Assembly: GCA_947475465.1 (NCBI GenBank)
Contig: CANJLK010000022.1
Location: 1-51,058 of the forward strand
Direction of reading: 5' to 3'
Source: Caulobacteraceae bacterium
Lineage (GTDB): Bacteria > Pseudomonadota > Alphaproteobacteria > Caulobacterales > Caulobacteraceae
Length of the DNA stretch: 51,058 nt
Positions 17,202 through 25,769 of the stretch are shown piece by piece; position 1 is the first letter of the stretch, and the number at the start of each line of letters is the position of its first letter. The position numbers and the translations under genes are program-made. Below the pieces are notes generated by a model. It was given only the letters and a program-made list of their open reading frames with translations. It had not been told where the DNA came from and did no database searches.

Positions 17202-18488
17202 ATGCCGACTTCGACGACAGCCCACAGGGCCTGGCGCTATTCCACCCTTGCCATCGTTCTCCACTGGCTGATCGCCGCGGCGATCCTGCTGCAGATCGTC
17301 CTGGCCTCGCGGATGGAGGGGCGCACGCCCCAGGCCTTCGCCGTCACCCAGCTGCACAAGTCCATCGGGATCACCATCCTGCTGCTCAGCCTGGCGCGCC
17401 TGGCCTGGCGGCTGATGAACCCGCCCGCGCCCCTGCCGGCCGCAATGAAGCGCTGGGAGAAAGTCCTGTCGGAGGTGGTGCACGTCGGCCTCTACGTGAT
17501 CATGATCGGCATGCCGCTCACCGGCTGGCTGATGGTCTCGGCCAGCAAGACGGCGATCCCGACTCTGCTCTATGGGCTGGTCCATTGGCCGAACTTGCCG
17601 GGGATCGCCGAGCTCGCCCCCGCCGCCAAGGCGGGCGCGCATAAGGTGGGCGAGGTGGGCCATGGCCTCCTGGCCAAGCTGGTCTGGGTGCTGCTCGCCC
17701 TGCACGTGGCCGGCGCGTTCAAGCACCAGTTGCTCGGCAAGGACGAGCCGGTCCTGGGCCGCATGGCGCCGGGGGCCGTCGCGGGCCGCTGGTTGGAGCC
17801 CCGCCTGTTCCTGATCGCCGCAGCGGCCCTGGCGGTTATCGTCCTGGGCCTTTGGGTCCAGCCGCCCCTGCCGGCCGCCGCGCCCCTGCCGCCGCCCGCC
17901 CCCATCGCTGAGGCCCCGTCGGAGCCGGCGCCGGCCCCCAGCGCGGCGGCGCAAACAGCTGCGCCGCCGCCGGCCGCCGACACCGGGCCCGTCGCCTGGA
18001 AGGTCCAGGCCGGCTCGACGCTCGCCTTCGCCACCACCTGGGGCGGGCAGCCGGTCGAGGGGCGTTTCGACAAGTGGCAGGCCGATGTCCTGTTCAGTCC
18101 CGACGCCCTCGACCGATCGAAGGTCACGGTCAGCATCGATATCGGCTCGGTCCGCACCGGCGACGACCAGCGCGACGCCTCCCTGCCGTCGGGCGACTGG
18201 TTCGACACCGCCAACCATCCCAAGGCCACCTTCGTCGCCACAAAATTCCAGAAGACCGGACCCGACGCCTTCGTCGCCCACGGCACTCTCGATCTGCGCG
18301 GGGTCAAAAAGCCGCTCGACCTGCCGTTCCGGCTGAAGATCACGGGTGACACGGCCAAGGTCACCGGCTCGGCCAGCCTCGACCGCCTGGCCTTCGGGGT
18401 CGGGCAGGGCGAATGGCAGGCCACCGACTCCATTCCCGCCAAGGTGGCCGTGCGCGTCCAACTGACGGCCAGGCGCGACGGGCGGTAG
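17202..18488 (+). CDS. Cytochrome b561-YceI fusion protein
   Basis: A 428-residue two-domain protein. Residues 10-215 form a four-helix cytochrome b561 domain with haem-ligand candidates in VLHWLIA, QLHKSIG, VVHVGLYV and LHVAGAFKH. One further helix (about 200-222) and an Ala/Pro-rich linker (about 223-262) lead to a C-terminal YceI domain of about 165 residues (VAWKVQAGSTLAF, SVRTGDDQRDASL, WFDTANHPKATF, GTLDLRGVKKPLDLPF). YceI domains are periplasmic lipocalin-like folds that bind isoprenoid lipids such as ubiquinone analogues. The fusion suggests quinone- or electron-linked chemistry at the outer face of the inner membrane. The two domains are often separate neighbouring genes. Confidence 0.92.
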   Translation: MPTSTTAHRAWRYSTLAIVLHWLIAAAILLQIVLASRMEGRTPQAFAVTQLHKSIGITILLLSLARLAWRLMNPPAPLPAAMKRWEKVLSEVVHVGLYVIMIGMPLTGWLMVSASKTAIPTLLYGLVHWPNLPGIAELAPAAKAGAHKVGEVGHGLLAKLVWVLLALHVAGAFKHQLLGKDEPVLGRMAPGAVAGRWLEPRLFLIAAAALAVIVLGLWVQPPLPAAAPLPPPAPIAEAPSEPAPAPSAAAQTAAPPPAADTGPVAWKVQAGSTLAFATTWGGQPVEGRFDKWQADVLFSPDALDRSKVTVSIDIGSVRTGDDQRDASLPSGDWFDTANHPKATFVATKFQKTGPDAFVAHGTLDLRGVKKPLDLPFRLKITGDTAKVTGSASLDRLAFGVGQGEWQATDSIPAKVAVRVQLTARRDGR

Positions 18489-18564
18489 GCGGGCGCGATT
18501 GACAGCCCGACGCCCCACGCCGACGCTGACCTCCAAAATCGCGCTCACAACGGGAAACGCCGGA

Positions 18565-19317
18565 ATGAAGATCGTCCTCGCCGCAGTCTGCGCCGCGCTG
18601 ACCCTGGGCGCCGTGGCGGCCGCAGCCGCGCCGGCCATCAAGCCCTATCTCGCCGCCGCCGTGGCCGACGCGGGCCGCGGCGCCGACCGTGACGCCGACG
18701 CCCGGCGCAAGCCCGCCGAGGTGCTGGCCTTCTCGGGCGTCAAGCCCGGCGACAAGGTCGTCGATCTGATCCCTGGGTCCGGCTACTTCACCAAGATCTT
18801 CGCCAGGGCCGTCGGTCCCAAGGGCCGGGTCTACATGATCTGGCCGAACGAATACGCCAAGGAGGCCCAGCCGGATCCGGAGAAGAACAAGGAACTTGCC
18901 CGGTCCGGCTATCCCAACACCCAGGTGATCCTGCAGCCCGGCGAGGCCTTCAAGACGCCCGAGCCTGTGGACATAGTCTTCACCGCCCAGAACTACCACG
19001 ACTACCCCGACGAGTTCATGGGCCGGATCGACCCGGCCGTACTCAACAAGGCGGTCTTCAAGGCCCTCAAGCCCGGTGGCGTCTTCCTGATCGTCGACCA
19101 TGTGGCCGAGGCCGGCTCCGGCCTGCGAGACACCGACACCCTGCACCGCATCGACCCGGCCATCGTCAGGAAGCAGGTGACGGCGGCGGGCTTCGTCTTC
19201 GAGGGCGAGAGCGGCGTCCTGCGCAATCCGGCCGACGACCACAAGCTCAAGGTCTTCGACAAGGCCATACGCGGCCATACCGACCAGTTCGTCATGAAGT
19301 TCCGCAAGCCGAAGTAG
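18565..19317 (+). CDS. Exported class I methyltransferase-like protein
   Basis: A 250-residue protein with a signal peptide (MKIVLAAVCAALTLGAVAAA, cleavage near residue 22) followed by a Rossmann-type methyltransferase fold. Motif I is seen as VVDLIPGSGYFTKIFA, and LKPGGVFLIVDH is the motif-IV/post-IV strand. A QNYHDY segment fits the substrate side. Such exported methyltransferase-like proteins are common in Caulobacterales and Sphingomonadales. S-adenosylmethionine is not expected in the periplasm, so the activity and substrate are unclear. The ATG is preceded by a weak GGA. The gene is 76 bases downstream of the b561-YceI gene and may be co-transcribed. Confidence 0.85.
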   Translation: MKIVLAAVCAALTLGAVAAAAAPAIKPYLAAAVADAGRGADRDADARRKPAEVLAFSGVKPGDKVVDLIPGSGYFTKIFARAVGPKGRVYMIWPNEYAKEAQPDPEKNKELARSGYPNTQVILQPGEAFKTPEPVDIVFTAQNYHDYPDEFMGRIDPAVLNKAVFKALKPGGVFLIVDHVAEAGSGLRDTDTLHRIDPAIVRKQVTAAGFVFEGESGVLRNPADDHKLKVFDKAIRGHTDQFVMKFRKPK

Positions 19318-19349
19318 GACCGGACGCCTGGGCGGTGTAACCAGCCGCC

Positions 19350-20276
19350 GTGGACAGGCCTTCCGACATCGCAGACGCCGCCGCCGCGCTCAGGGCCGGC
19401 GGTCTGGTCATACTTCCCACCGAGACCGTCTATGGCCTGGCGGCCGACGCCGCCGATCCCCGCGCCGTGGCGGCGGTCTACGAAGCCAAGGGCCGTCCGG
19501 CCTTCAATCCCCTGATCGCCCATGTCACCGACCTGGCCATGGCCCGCCGGATCGCCCGGTTCGACCCCCGCGCCGAGACCCTGGCCAAGGCCTTCTGGCC
19601 AGGCCCGCTGACCCTGGTGCTGCCAGTCGCCGACCAGGCCGCCGTTTGCGACCTGGCGCGCGCGGGCCTGGATAGCGTGGCGGTTCGCGCGCCCGCCCAC
19701 CCCGTGGCCCAGGCCCTGCTGTCGGCCTTCGGCGGTCCGGTGGTCGCCCCCTCCGCCAACCGCTCGGGCCGGCCCAGCCCCACCACCTTCGCCGACGCGG
19801 TCGGGGAAACCGGCCCTTCGGCGGTCTCCGCCCTGGACGGGGGGCCCTGCGCCATCGGCCTGGAGTCCACCGTGGTCGCCCTGCTCGACCGGCCCCGGCT
19901 GCTGCGTCCCGGCGCCATCACCCGCGCCCAGATCGAGGCCCTGATCGGGCCGCTGGCGCAGGCGCAGGATGACGCGAAGCGCTCGCCAGGCCGGCTCGCC
20001 CGGCACTACGCCCCCGACACGCCGGTGCGGCTGGATGCGCACGCGCCCGCCGCCGGCGAGGCTTTCCTGGCCTTCGGCCCCACGCCGGCCCGCGACCGCA
20101 CCTGGAACCTGAGCCCTTCGGGCGACCTCGCCGAAGCCGCCGCCAACCTCTTCGCCCACCTGCGCGCCGCCGACCGCAGCGGCGCGACCGCCATCGCCGT
20201 CGCCCCGATCCCGGAAGAGGGCCTGGGCGAAGCCATCAACGACCGCCTGCGCCGGGCGGCCGGGTTTGTCGGCTAG
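19350..20276 (+). CDS. L-threonylcarbamoyladenylate synthase (TsaC/Sua5)
   Basis: A 308-residue Sua5-type enzyme that makes threonylcarbamoyl-AMP from threonine, bicarbonate and ATP for the universal t6A37 tRNA modification. The YrdC domain covers residues 5-190, with LPTETVYGLAADA, KGRPAFNPLIAH and the APSANRSGRPSPT loop. A linker and a smaller Sua5 C-terminal domain follow, which makes this the long form. The start is GTG, 32 bases after the methyltransferase stop. The stop is 24 bases before the next gene. Confidence 0.95.
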   Translation: MDRPSDIADAAAALRAGGLVILPTETVYGLAADAADPRAVAAVYEAKGRPAFNPLIAHVTDLAMARRIARFDPRAETLAKAFWPGPLTLVLPVADQAAVCDLARAGLDSVAVRAPAHPVAQALLSAFGGPVVAPSANRSGRPSPTTFADAVGETGPSAVSALDGGPCAIGLESTVVALLDRPRLLRPGAITRAQIEALIGPLAQAQDDAKRSPGRLARHYAPDTPVRLDAHAPAAGEAFLAFGPTPARDRTWNLSPSGDLAEAAANLFAHLRAADRSGATAIAVAPIPEEGLGEAINDRLRRAAGFVG

Positions 20277-20300
20277 CCGGCCTGGGGATAGTCTCGACCC

Positions 20301-21710
20301 ATGACCATCTCCGTCCCCGCCGATGTGCTGTCGCGCCTCAAGGCCGTGCTGGGCGAGGGCGGCTGGAGCCAGGAGCCGGCGGTGCTGGCGCCCAAACTCC
20401 TGGAATGGCGCGACCGGTGGTCGGGCCAGACGCCGTTCCTGGCCCTGCCGAAATCGACCGCCGAGGTCGCCGCCGTGGTCGGCGTCTGCTTCGAATCCGG
20501 GATCCCGATCACCCCCCAGGGCGGCAACACGGGGCTGGTCGGCGGCCAGATCCCGCAGGGCGAGATCCTGCTCTCAACCGACCGCCTGCGCGCGGTCCGC
20601 GAGGTGGACACCTTCGACGACGTCCTGGTGGCCGAGGCCGGGGTGAAGCTGGCCGCCGTACACGAGGCCGCCGCCGCCGTGCGCCGCCGCTTTCCCCTGG
20701 GTCTGGCGTCGGAAGGCAGCGCTTCGGTCGGCGGCTTCGTCTCCACCAATGCCGGCGGCACCCAGGTGCTGCGCTACGGCATGACCCGGGCCCTGGTGCT
20801 GGGTCTGGAAGCCGTGATGCCCAATGGTGAGGTCTGGAATGGGCTGAAACGCCTGCGCAAGGACAACACCGGCTACGATCTCAAGCAGCTGCTGATCGGC
20901 GCCGAAGGCACCCTGGGCGTGGTCACCGCCGCGGCGCTCAAGCTCTATCCGGTGATGGCCTCGCGCGCCGTGGCCCTGATCGGCCTGGCCAGCCCCGAGG
21001 CGGCGCTGGCGCTGCTGGTCCGCGCAAGGGACGAGACCGGCGGTGCGGTGGAGGCGTTCGAACTGATCGGCCGCCTGGGCATAGGCTTCGCGCTTCGCAA
21101 TATTCCCGGAACCCGCGATCCCCTGGCCAGCCCTCACGACTGGTATGTCCTGGCGGAGTTCAGTTCCGGCGAGCCAGGCGCGGCGGAGGCGGCCATGGAG
21201 CGGTTCCTGGCGGCCGGCCTCGACGATGGCCTCGTCTCCGACGCGGCGCTGGCCCAGACCGACACCCAGGCCAGGGCGCTGTGGGCGCTGCGCGAGGGCC
21301 AGTCCGCGGCCCAGAAGCCCGAGGGCGCTGTGTGGAAGCACGATATCGCCGTGCCGATCAGCCAGGTCGCCGCCTTCCTGAGCGAAGCCACCGCCGCCAT
21401 GCAGGCCTTCGCCCCCGGCTGCCGGATTTCCGCCTTCGGCCACATGGGCGACGGAAATATCCACTACGACGTACTGCGACCGGACGGCGGTTCCGACGCC
21501 GCGCACGCCGCGCGCCGCGACGCCGGCTCGCGGATCGTCCACGACATCGTCGCGAGGTTCGGCGGCTCGATCAGCGCCGAGCACGGGCTGGGATCGATGA
21601 AGACCGAAGAGGCACGCCGCTACAAGCAGCCGGTGGAGGTCGAGGCCCAGGCCGCCATCCGCCGGGCGCTGGATCCCAAGCGGATCATGAACCCCCGGGT
21701 GCTGTTCTAG
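20301..21710 (+). CDS. FAD-linked 2-hydroxyacid dehydrogenase (GlcD/D2HGDH family)
   Basis: A 469-residue flavoprotein of the VAO/PCMH family. The FAD-binding half has ITPQGGNTGLVGGQIP, SEGSASVGGFVSTNAGG and a GAEGTLGVVTAA segment. The C-terminal half carries the metal-ligand motif GHMGDGNIHYDV and SAEHGLGSMK, both typical of D-2-hydroxyglutarate and D-lactate dehydrogenases. It probably oxidises a D-2-hydroxy acid made as a by-product of central metabolism (D-2-hydroxyglutarate from SerA is a common case). It ends against the convergent downstream gene with a 4-base overlap. Confidence 0.93.
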   Translation: MTISVPADVLSRLKAVLGEGGWSQEPAVLAPKLLEWRDRWSGQTPFLALPKSTAEVAAVVGVCFESGIPITPQGGNTGLVGGQIPQGEILLSTDRLRAVREVDTFDDVLVAEAGVKLAAVHEAAAAVRRRFPLGLASEGSASVGGFVSTNAGGTQVLRYGMTRALVLGLEAVMPNGEVWNGLKRLRKDNTGYDLKQLLIGAEGTLGVVTAAALKLYPVMASRAVALIGLASPEAALALLVRARDETGGAVEAFELIGRLGIGFALRNIPGTRDPLASPHDWYVLAEFSSGEPGAAEAAMERFLAAGLDDGLVSDAALAQTDTQARALWALREGQSAAQKPEGAVWKHDIAVPISQVAAFLSEATAAMQAFAPGCRISAFGHMGDGNIHYDVLRPDGGSDAAHAARRDAGSRIVHDIVARFGGSISAEHGLGSMKTEEARRYKQPVEVEAQAAIRRALDPKRIMNPRVLF

Positions 21711-22261
21711 CCCGGTGACTTCGCCGGCGGCCTGGCCGCCAGGGTGTCGCCCCATTCGCCGATGGCCCGGGCGTTGACGTAGTAGAGGGCCTGGCGGGCG
21801 GCGGGTTGGTTCTGGGACAGGCCAAGCCTGCGCAGGAGCCAGGCCGGGGCGGCCGGATCGGCGCAACCCAGGCCGTTGGAATAGAAGGCCAGCCGGGCGT
21901 TGGCCCGGACACAGGCCGCCACCTGCGGCGGCGCCGCGCTCCAGGCGGCGTCCAGCCCCTTGCGGTCCAGTCGGTAGGTCGCCGCGACGCTGGCCTGGAC
22001 GGCCTCGGACCCGGCGATCGTCTGGATCCAAAGCGCCGGGATGTCCCGCCGGGCCCCGCAGGCGGCCGCCTTGGCCCTCAGCTTGACGTCCAGACCCTCC
22101 AGAGCCGCGGCGCCTGCGCCCATGTCCCGGCCGTAGGCCGCCATCACCCGGGTCCGCTCGGGGGCCGACAGCTTTGACCATAGGCAGACGCCAAGCCCGC
22201 TGGCCTCGGCCCCGCTGGCCATGACCAGCGCCAGCGCCATGCCCGCCATCCCCGCTTTCAT
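21707..22261 (-). CDS. Uncharacterised exported protein
   Basis: A 184-residue protein with a hydrophobic N-terminal signal (MAGMALALVMASGAEASG) and a mature part with four cysteines (GVCLWSK, AAACGARR, AACVRAN, GLGCADP) that could form two disulfides. I do not recognise a family. The gene begins 1 base after the stop of the hybrid histidine kinase on the same strand, so the two are almost certainly co-transcribed and may be functionally linked. Met residues at 5 and 8 are alternative starts. Confidence 0.75.
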   Translation of the reverse strand: MKAGMAGMALALVMASGAEASGLGVCLWSKLSAPERTRVMAAYGRDMGAGAAALEGLDVKLRAKAAACGARRDIPALWIQTIAGSEAVQASVAATYRLDRKGLDAAWSAAPPQVAACVRANARLAFYSNGLGCADPAAPAWLLRRLGLSQNQPAARQALYYVNARAIGEWGDTLAARPPAKSPG

Positions 22262-22262
22262 C

Positions 22263-24143
22263 TCAGCTTGTCCGGTTGACGCCGCGGCCGTCCAGCACCT
22301 GGCGGACCTTCAGGGCCAGCTGTTCGATGGTGAAGGGCTTGGGCAGGAAGGCGACGTCGGCGTCGAGCACGCCGTTGTGGACGATCGCGTTCTTCGTGTA
22401 GCCGGTGGTGTAGAGCACCTTGAGGTCCGGGCGCGCCTGGCGTGCGGCGTCGGCCAGCTGCCGGCCGGTCATGCCCGGCATGATGATGTCGGTGAACAGC
22501 AGGTCGATGCGCGGTTGCAGGCCGATCCCGGCCAGGGCCTGCGATCCGTCGGAAGCCTGGACCACGGTGTAGCCCAGGTCGCGCAGGGCATCGACGGTCA
22601 GATGGCGCACACCCGCCTCGTCCTCCACGACGAAGATGATCTCGCCCGCCTGGGCGCGCGGCAGGTTCACGGGCGCGGCGGCCTCGCCCTCCGCGGTCTC
22701 CGCCGCGCTCAGGCTGCGGGGCAGGTAGAGCTTCACCGTCGTGCCGACCCCGATCTCGGAATAGATCTTCACGTGGCCGCCGGACTGTTTGACGAAGCCG
22801 TGCACCTGGCTGAGCCCCAGCCCCGTGCCCTTGCCCACCTCCTTGGTGGTGTAGAAGGGATCGAAGGCCCGCTCGATGACCTCGGGCGGCATGCCCGCGC
22901 CGGTGTCGGTGATCGAGACCATCACATACTGCCCGGCATCGACCTCGCTGTGCTGGTCGGCATAGGCGTCGTCCAGATGGGCGTTGGCGGTCTCGACGGT
23001 GAGCCGCCCGCCGCCGTCCATGGCGTCGCGCGCGTTGACGCACAGGTTGAGGATGGCGTTCTCCAGCTGTCCCGGGTCGGCATAGGCGCGCCAGACTCCG
23101 CCGGCCAGGACCGTCTCTACCCGCACGTCCTCGCCGATCGAGCGACGCAGCAGTTCCGACATCCCGCCGACCAGCTTGTTGACGTCCAGGACCTTGGGGG
23201 CGAGCGGCTGCTGGCGGGAAAAGGCGAGCAGTCGGCCGGTCAGCTGGGCGGCCCGCTCGGCGCCTTCGATGGCGTTGTCGATGCAGGCCTCCGCCCGTTC
23301 CGGGGCCTTCACCAGCCGCCGCTTGGCCAGGTCCAGCGAACCCAGAACGATGGCCAGCATGTTGTTGAAGTCGTGGGCGATGCCGCCGGTCAGCTGGCCG
23401 ACCGCCTCCATTTTCTGCATCTGCCGCATTTGCGATTCCGCGTCCTGGCGGCTGGCGGCCTCGGCGCGCAGCTGGTCGTTGGTGAAGGCCAGGGCGTCGC
23501 GGGCCTGGTTGGCGGCCTCCACCCGGCGGCGGCCATCGCGGAAGACGAAAACCCCCAGGCCCAGGCTGGCGATGGCGCTGCCCAGGAGCGTCACCACCAT
23601 GATCGCGCCCTCGCGTTCCGCCGCGCGGGTGCGCCTGGCGAGCAGGGCGGTTTCCCGGGTCCTCATCTCCGCGACGACCAGCCGGATGCGGTCCATCACC
23701 TGGCGGCCGCTGTCCAGCAGCTCGATGTCGGTCACCCCGACGTCGCGGCCGGCCGCCGCCCGCGCCAGGCCCTCACGAAGGATGGCGAGCCGTTGGCGGC
23801 TCAGGCCCCTCAGCGTCATCATCGCCGCCCGCTGTTCGGGATTGTCGGCGATCGCCGCGCCCAGGCCCGCCATGTCGGCGTCGATCCGCCCCACCGCCGA
23901 CTCGTAAGGGGTCAGGAACGCCGGCTGCCGGGTCAGCAGGTAGCCGCGCTGGCCGGTTTCGGCGTCCTGTAGCTCAGAGAGCACAGTGCCCAGGCGGTTT
24001 TGCACCTCTAGGGTGTGCTGTACCCAGCCGAACGCACGCTCCTGGCGTTGCGCCAGCCAGATGCTGCTCAGCACCGCCAGGGTCAGGATGGCGAACCCGA
24101 GAAGCAGGGCTTGCAGGGCCCGGTCGGTGCGCGTCGACGGCAT
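22263..24143 (-). CDS. Hybrid sensor histidine kinase with CHASE3 domain
   Basis: A 626-residue membrane kinase. A first helix (about 11-31) and a second helix (about 180-200) enclose a periplasmic CHASE3 domain with the diagnostic DAETGQRGYLLT motif. A short coiled coil leads to a HisKA domain with the phosphorylated histidine in GGIAHDFNN (His257). The ATPase domain shows LENAILNLCVNARDAM and GTGLGLSQVHGF. A C-terminal receiver (about 510-622) has its phospho-acceptor Asp552 in LLFTDIIMPGMTG and Lys in FLPKPF. The output regulator is not encoded nearby. CHASE3 senses unknown extracellular cues. ATG 24143 is preceded only by a weak AGGCG. Confidence 0.92.
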   Translation of the reverse strand: MPSTRTDRALQALLLGFAILTLAVLSSIWLAQRQERAFGWVQHTLEVQNRLGTVLSELQDAETGQRGYLLTRQPAFLTPYESAVGRIDADMAGLGAAIADNPEQRAAMMTLRGLSRQRLAILREGLARAAAGRDVGVTDIELLDSGRQVMDRIRLVVAEMRTRETALLARRTRAAEREGAIMVVTLLGSAIASLGLGVFVFRDGRRRVEAANQARDALAFTNDQLRAEAASRQDAESQMRQMQKMEAVGQLTGGIAHDFNNMLAIVLGSLDLAKRRLVKAPERAEACIDNAIEGAERAAQLTGRLLAFSRQQPLAPKVLDVNKLVGGMSELLRRSIGEDVRVETVLAGGVWRAYADPGQLENAILNLCVNARDAMDGGGRLTVETANAHLDDAYADQHSEVDAGQYVMVSITDTGAGMPPEVIERAFDPFYTTKEVGKGTGLGLSQVHGFVKQSGGHVKIYSEIGVGTTVKLYLPRSLSAAETAEGEAAAPVNLPRAQAGEIIFVVEDEAGVRHLTVDALRDLGYTVVQASDGSQALAGIGLQPRIDLLFTDIIMPGMTGRQLADAARQARPDLKVLYTTGYTKNAIVHNGVLDADVAFLPKPFTIEQLALKVRQVLDGRGVNRTS

Positions 24144-24275
24144 GACGCCTGAATGGCGGACAATGGCCGCGCCATCAAGGGCATGGCGCAACCCTTGGTG
24201 TAGATGCCCACAAGCCTGTGGAGCCATTGCCGCCGAGGCTTGCCGCCCGGCCTGCGACTCGGCAAAGAATTGGCC

Positions 24276-25091
24276 ATGCTGATCGCGCTCTCACCGGCCA
24301 AGGCGCTCGACTTCACCGCCCCTCCGTCCCAGGCGCCGGTTAGCATGCCTGAGCTCGCCGACCAGACCGCGGAACTGGCCAAGACCACCCGCAAGCTGCG
24401 CGCCGCCGACCTGAAGCGGATGATGGCGCTCTCCGACAGCCTCGCCCAGCTGAACCGCGAGCGGTTCCAGGCCTTCGATCCCGACAGCGACGAGGGCCTG
24501 CAGGCGGCCTTCGCCTTCGCCGGCGACACCTACATCGGCCTTCGGGCCCGCGAACTGGACCGCAAGGCGCTGGCCTGGGCCCAGGACCACCTGCGCATCC
24601 TCTCGGGCCTCTACGGCGTGCTGCGGCCGCTGGACGCCATCCAGCCCTACCGCCTGGAGATGGGCGTGCGGATCAAGACCCGCCGCGGCCACAGCCTCTA
24701 CGACTTCTGGGGACCGCGCGTGGCCCAGGCGCTGAACGCCGCCGCCATCGGCCACAAGGACCGGACCCTGGTGAACTGCGCCAGCCAGGAATATTTCGGC
24801 GCTGTCGACCGCGCCGCCCTGACCCTGCCGGTGCTCAGCTGCCGGTTCCTGGAAGAGAAGGACGGCGATCAACGAATCCTGTCGTTCTTCGCCAAGCGGG
24901 CCCGCGGCGCCATGGCCCGTTACGCCATCGACAACCGCATCGAGCGGGCCGCCGATCTGCGGGCCTTCGATCGCGACGGCTACCGGTTCGCGGCCCACCT
25001 CTCCAGCGAGACCGAATTCACCTTCGTCCGGCCGCAGCCCGAACCGGTCACGCCGGCCCGCGCCCGCCGCACGCTCGAGACCGCCATCTAG
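24276..25091 (+). CDS. yaaA: YaaA family peroxide-stress protein
   Basis: A 271-residue UPF0246/YaaA (DUF328) protein. In E. coli, YaaA limits free iron and DNA damage during hydrogen peroxide stress and binds DNA. Family marks are the MLIALSPAKALDF start, FAGDTYIGL, the LSGLYGVLRPLDAIQPYRLEMG stretch, and LVNCASQEYF. ATG 24276 is chosen because homologues start at this sequence. It is divergent from the kinase gene with 132 bases between them, and its stop overlaps the convergent YbjN gene by 4 bases. Confidence 0.95.
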   Translation: MLIALSPAKALDFTAPPSQAPVSMPELADQTAELAKTTRKLRAADLKRMMALSDSLAQLNRERFQAFDPDSDEGLQAAFAFAGDTYIGLRARELDRKALAWAQDHLRILSGLYGVLRPLDAIQPYRLEMGVRIKTRRGHSLYDFWGPRVAQALNAAAIGHKDRTLVNCASQEYFGAVDRAALTLPVLSCRFLEEKDGDQRILSFFAKRARGAMARYAIDNRIERAADLRAFDRDGYRFAAHLSSETEFTFVRPQPEPVTPARARRTLETAI

Positions 25092-25651
25092 GGCGCGGAC
25101 GCCAGGTAGCCGGTCGGGTCCTTCAGGAAGTCGCCGAAGTCGGCCAGGCAGCCGCGCCAGCCATCGATCTGACCGATCATTTCGCCGCGCGAGGTCTCCG
25201 CGAACAGCAGGGTCGAGAACAGCATGTGCGGCTTGCCCGCCTGGTCCTGCACGATCCGGCAAGTGACCGAGCTCTGGTTGAAGCGGTTGATCTCGGCCAG
25301 GGTGGCGGTGCGCTGGTTGGCGGAAGCATCGAAGCCCAGGGCCAGGCAACCCCGGCCATGAGTGTCACACCCGGCGAACTGCGCCTGGAACGATCCGGCC
25401 GGCGAGGTCACCTTCAGCATCACGCCGTCGCCCTCCGTCCTGGCAATCTCGCCGTGGGCGTTGGCTGCGGCCAGGACCTCGATCAGGTTCGAGGGATTCC
25501 GCGCGTCGAAGGTCGGGTCGCGGACCGGCTTCGCCGTCTGGGCTTTCACAGGTTGGGCCTTCGCGGGCGCTGGCTTTGGCGCCGTGGGCTTGGGGGCGGC
25601 GCCGGCGGCCAGCACGGCGGCGGCGAGGAGGGCGGCTGACTTCCACATCAT
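25088..25651 (-). CDS. Exported YbjN-domain protein
   Basis: A 187-residue protein with a signal peptide (MMWKSAALLAAAVLAAGA), an Ala/Pro/Lys-rich spacer to about residue 44, and a domain of about 135 residues. That domain resembles YbjN, a type-III-chaperone-like fold: NPSNLIEVLAAANAHGEIAR, CRIVQDQAGKPHMLFSTLLF and WRGCLADFGDFLKDP. Similar exported YbjN proteins are frequent in Caulobacterales and their role is unknown. The family assignment is by pattern only. Cysteines at GCDTHGRGC could form a disulfide. Confidence 0.75.
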   Translation of the reverse strand: MMWKSAALLAAAVLAAGAAPKPTAPKPAPAKAQPVKAQTAKPVRDPTFDARNPSNLIEVLAAANAHGEIARTEGDGVMLKVTSPAGSFQAQFAGCDTHGRGCLALGFDASANQRTATLAEINRFNQSSVTCRIVQDQAGKPHMLFSTLLFAETSRGEMIGQIDGWRGCLADFGDFLKDPTGYLASAP

Positions 25652-25769
25652 CGCCGAGGGCTAACAGACGCGGGCAGGCGGCGCGAGCCCGGCCTGGCGA
25701 GCCGCCGCCGGTTTCCATGGCAGGCCGGCCTCGGCAGGGATAAGCTGGACCGCAACATTGGAGGCGCCC

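Noticed and set aside
17019..18641. Upstream extension of the acyl-CoA dehydrogenase frame to over 1100 codons
   Set aside because: The extra sequence is antisense to the b561-YceI gene and has no domain. ATG 17018 with an AGGAG site is the clear start.
19337..19342. Another GTAACC before tsaC
   Set aside because: No CGAA follows at 16 bases (nor at 15 or 17), so it is not a sigma-F-type promoter.
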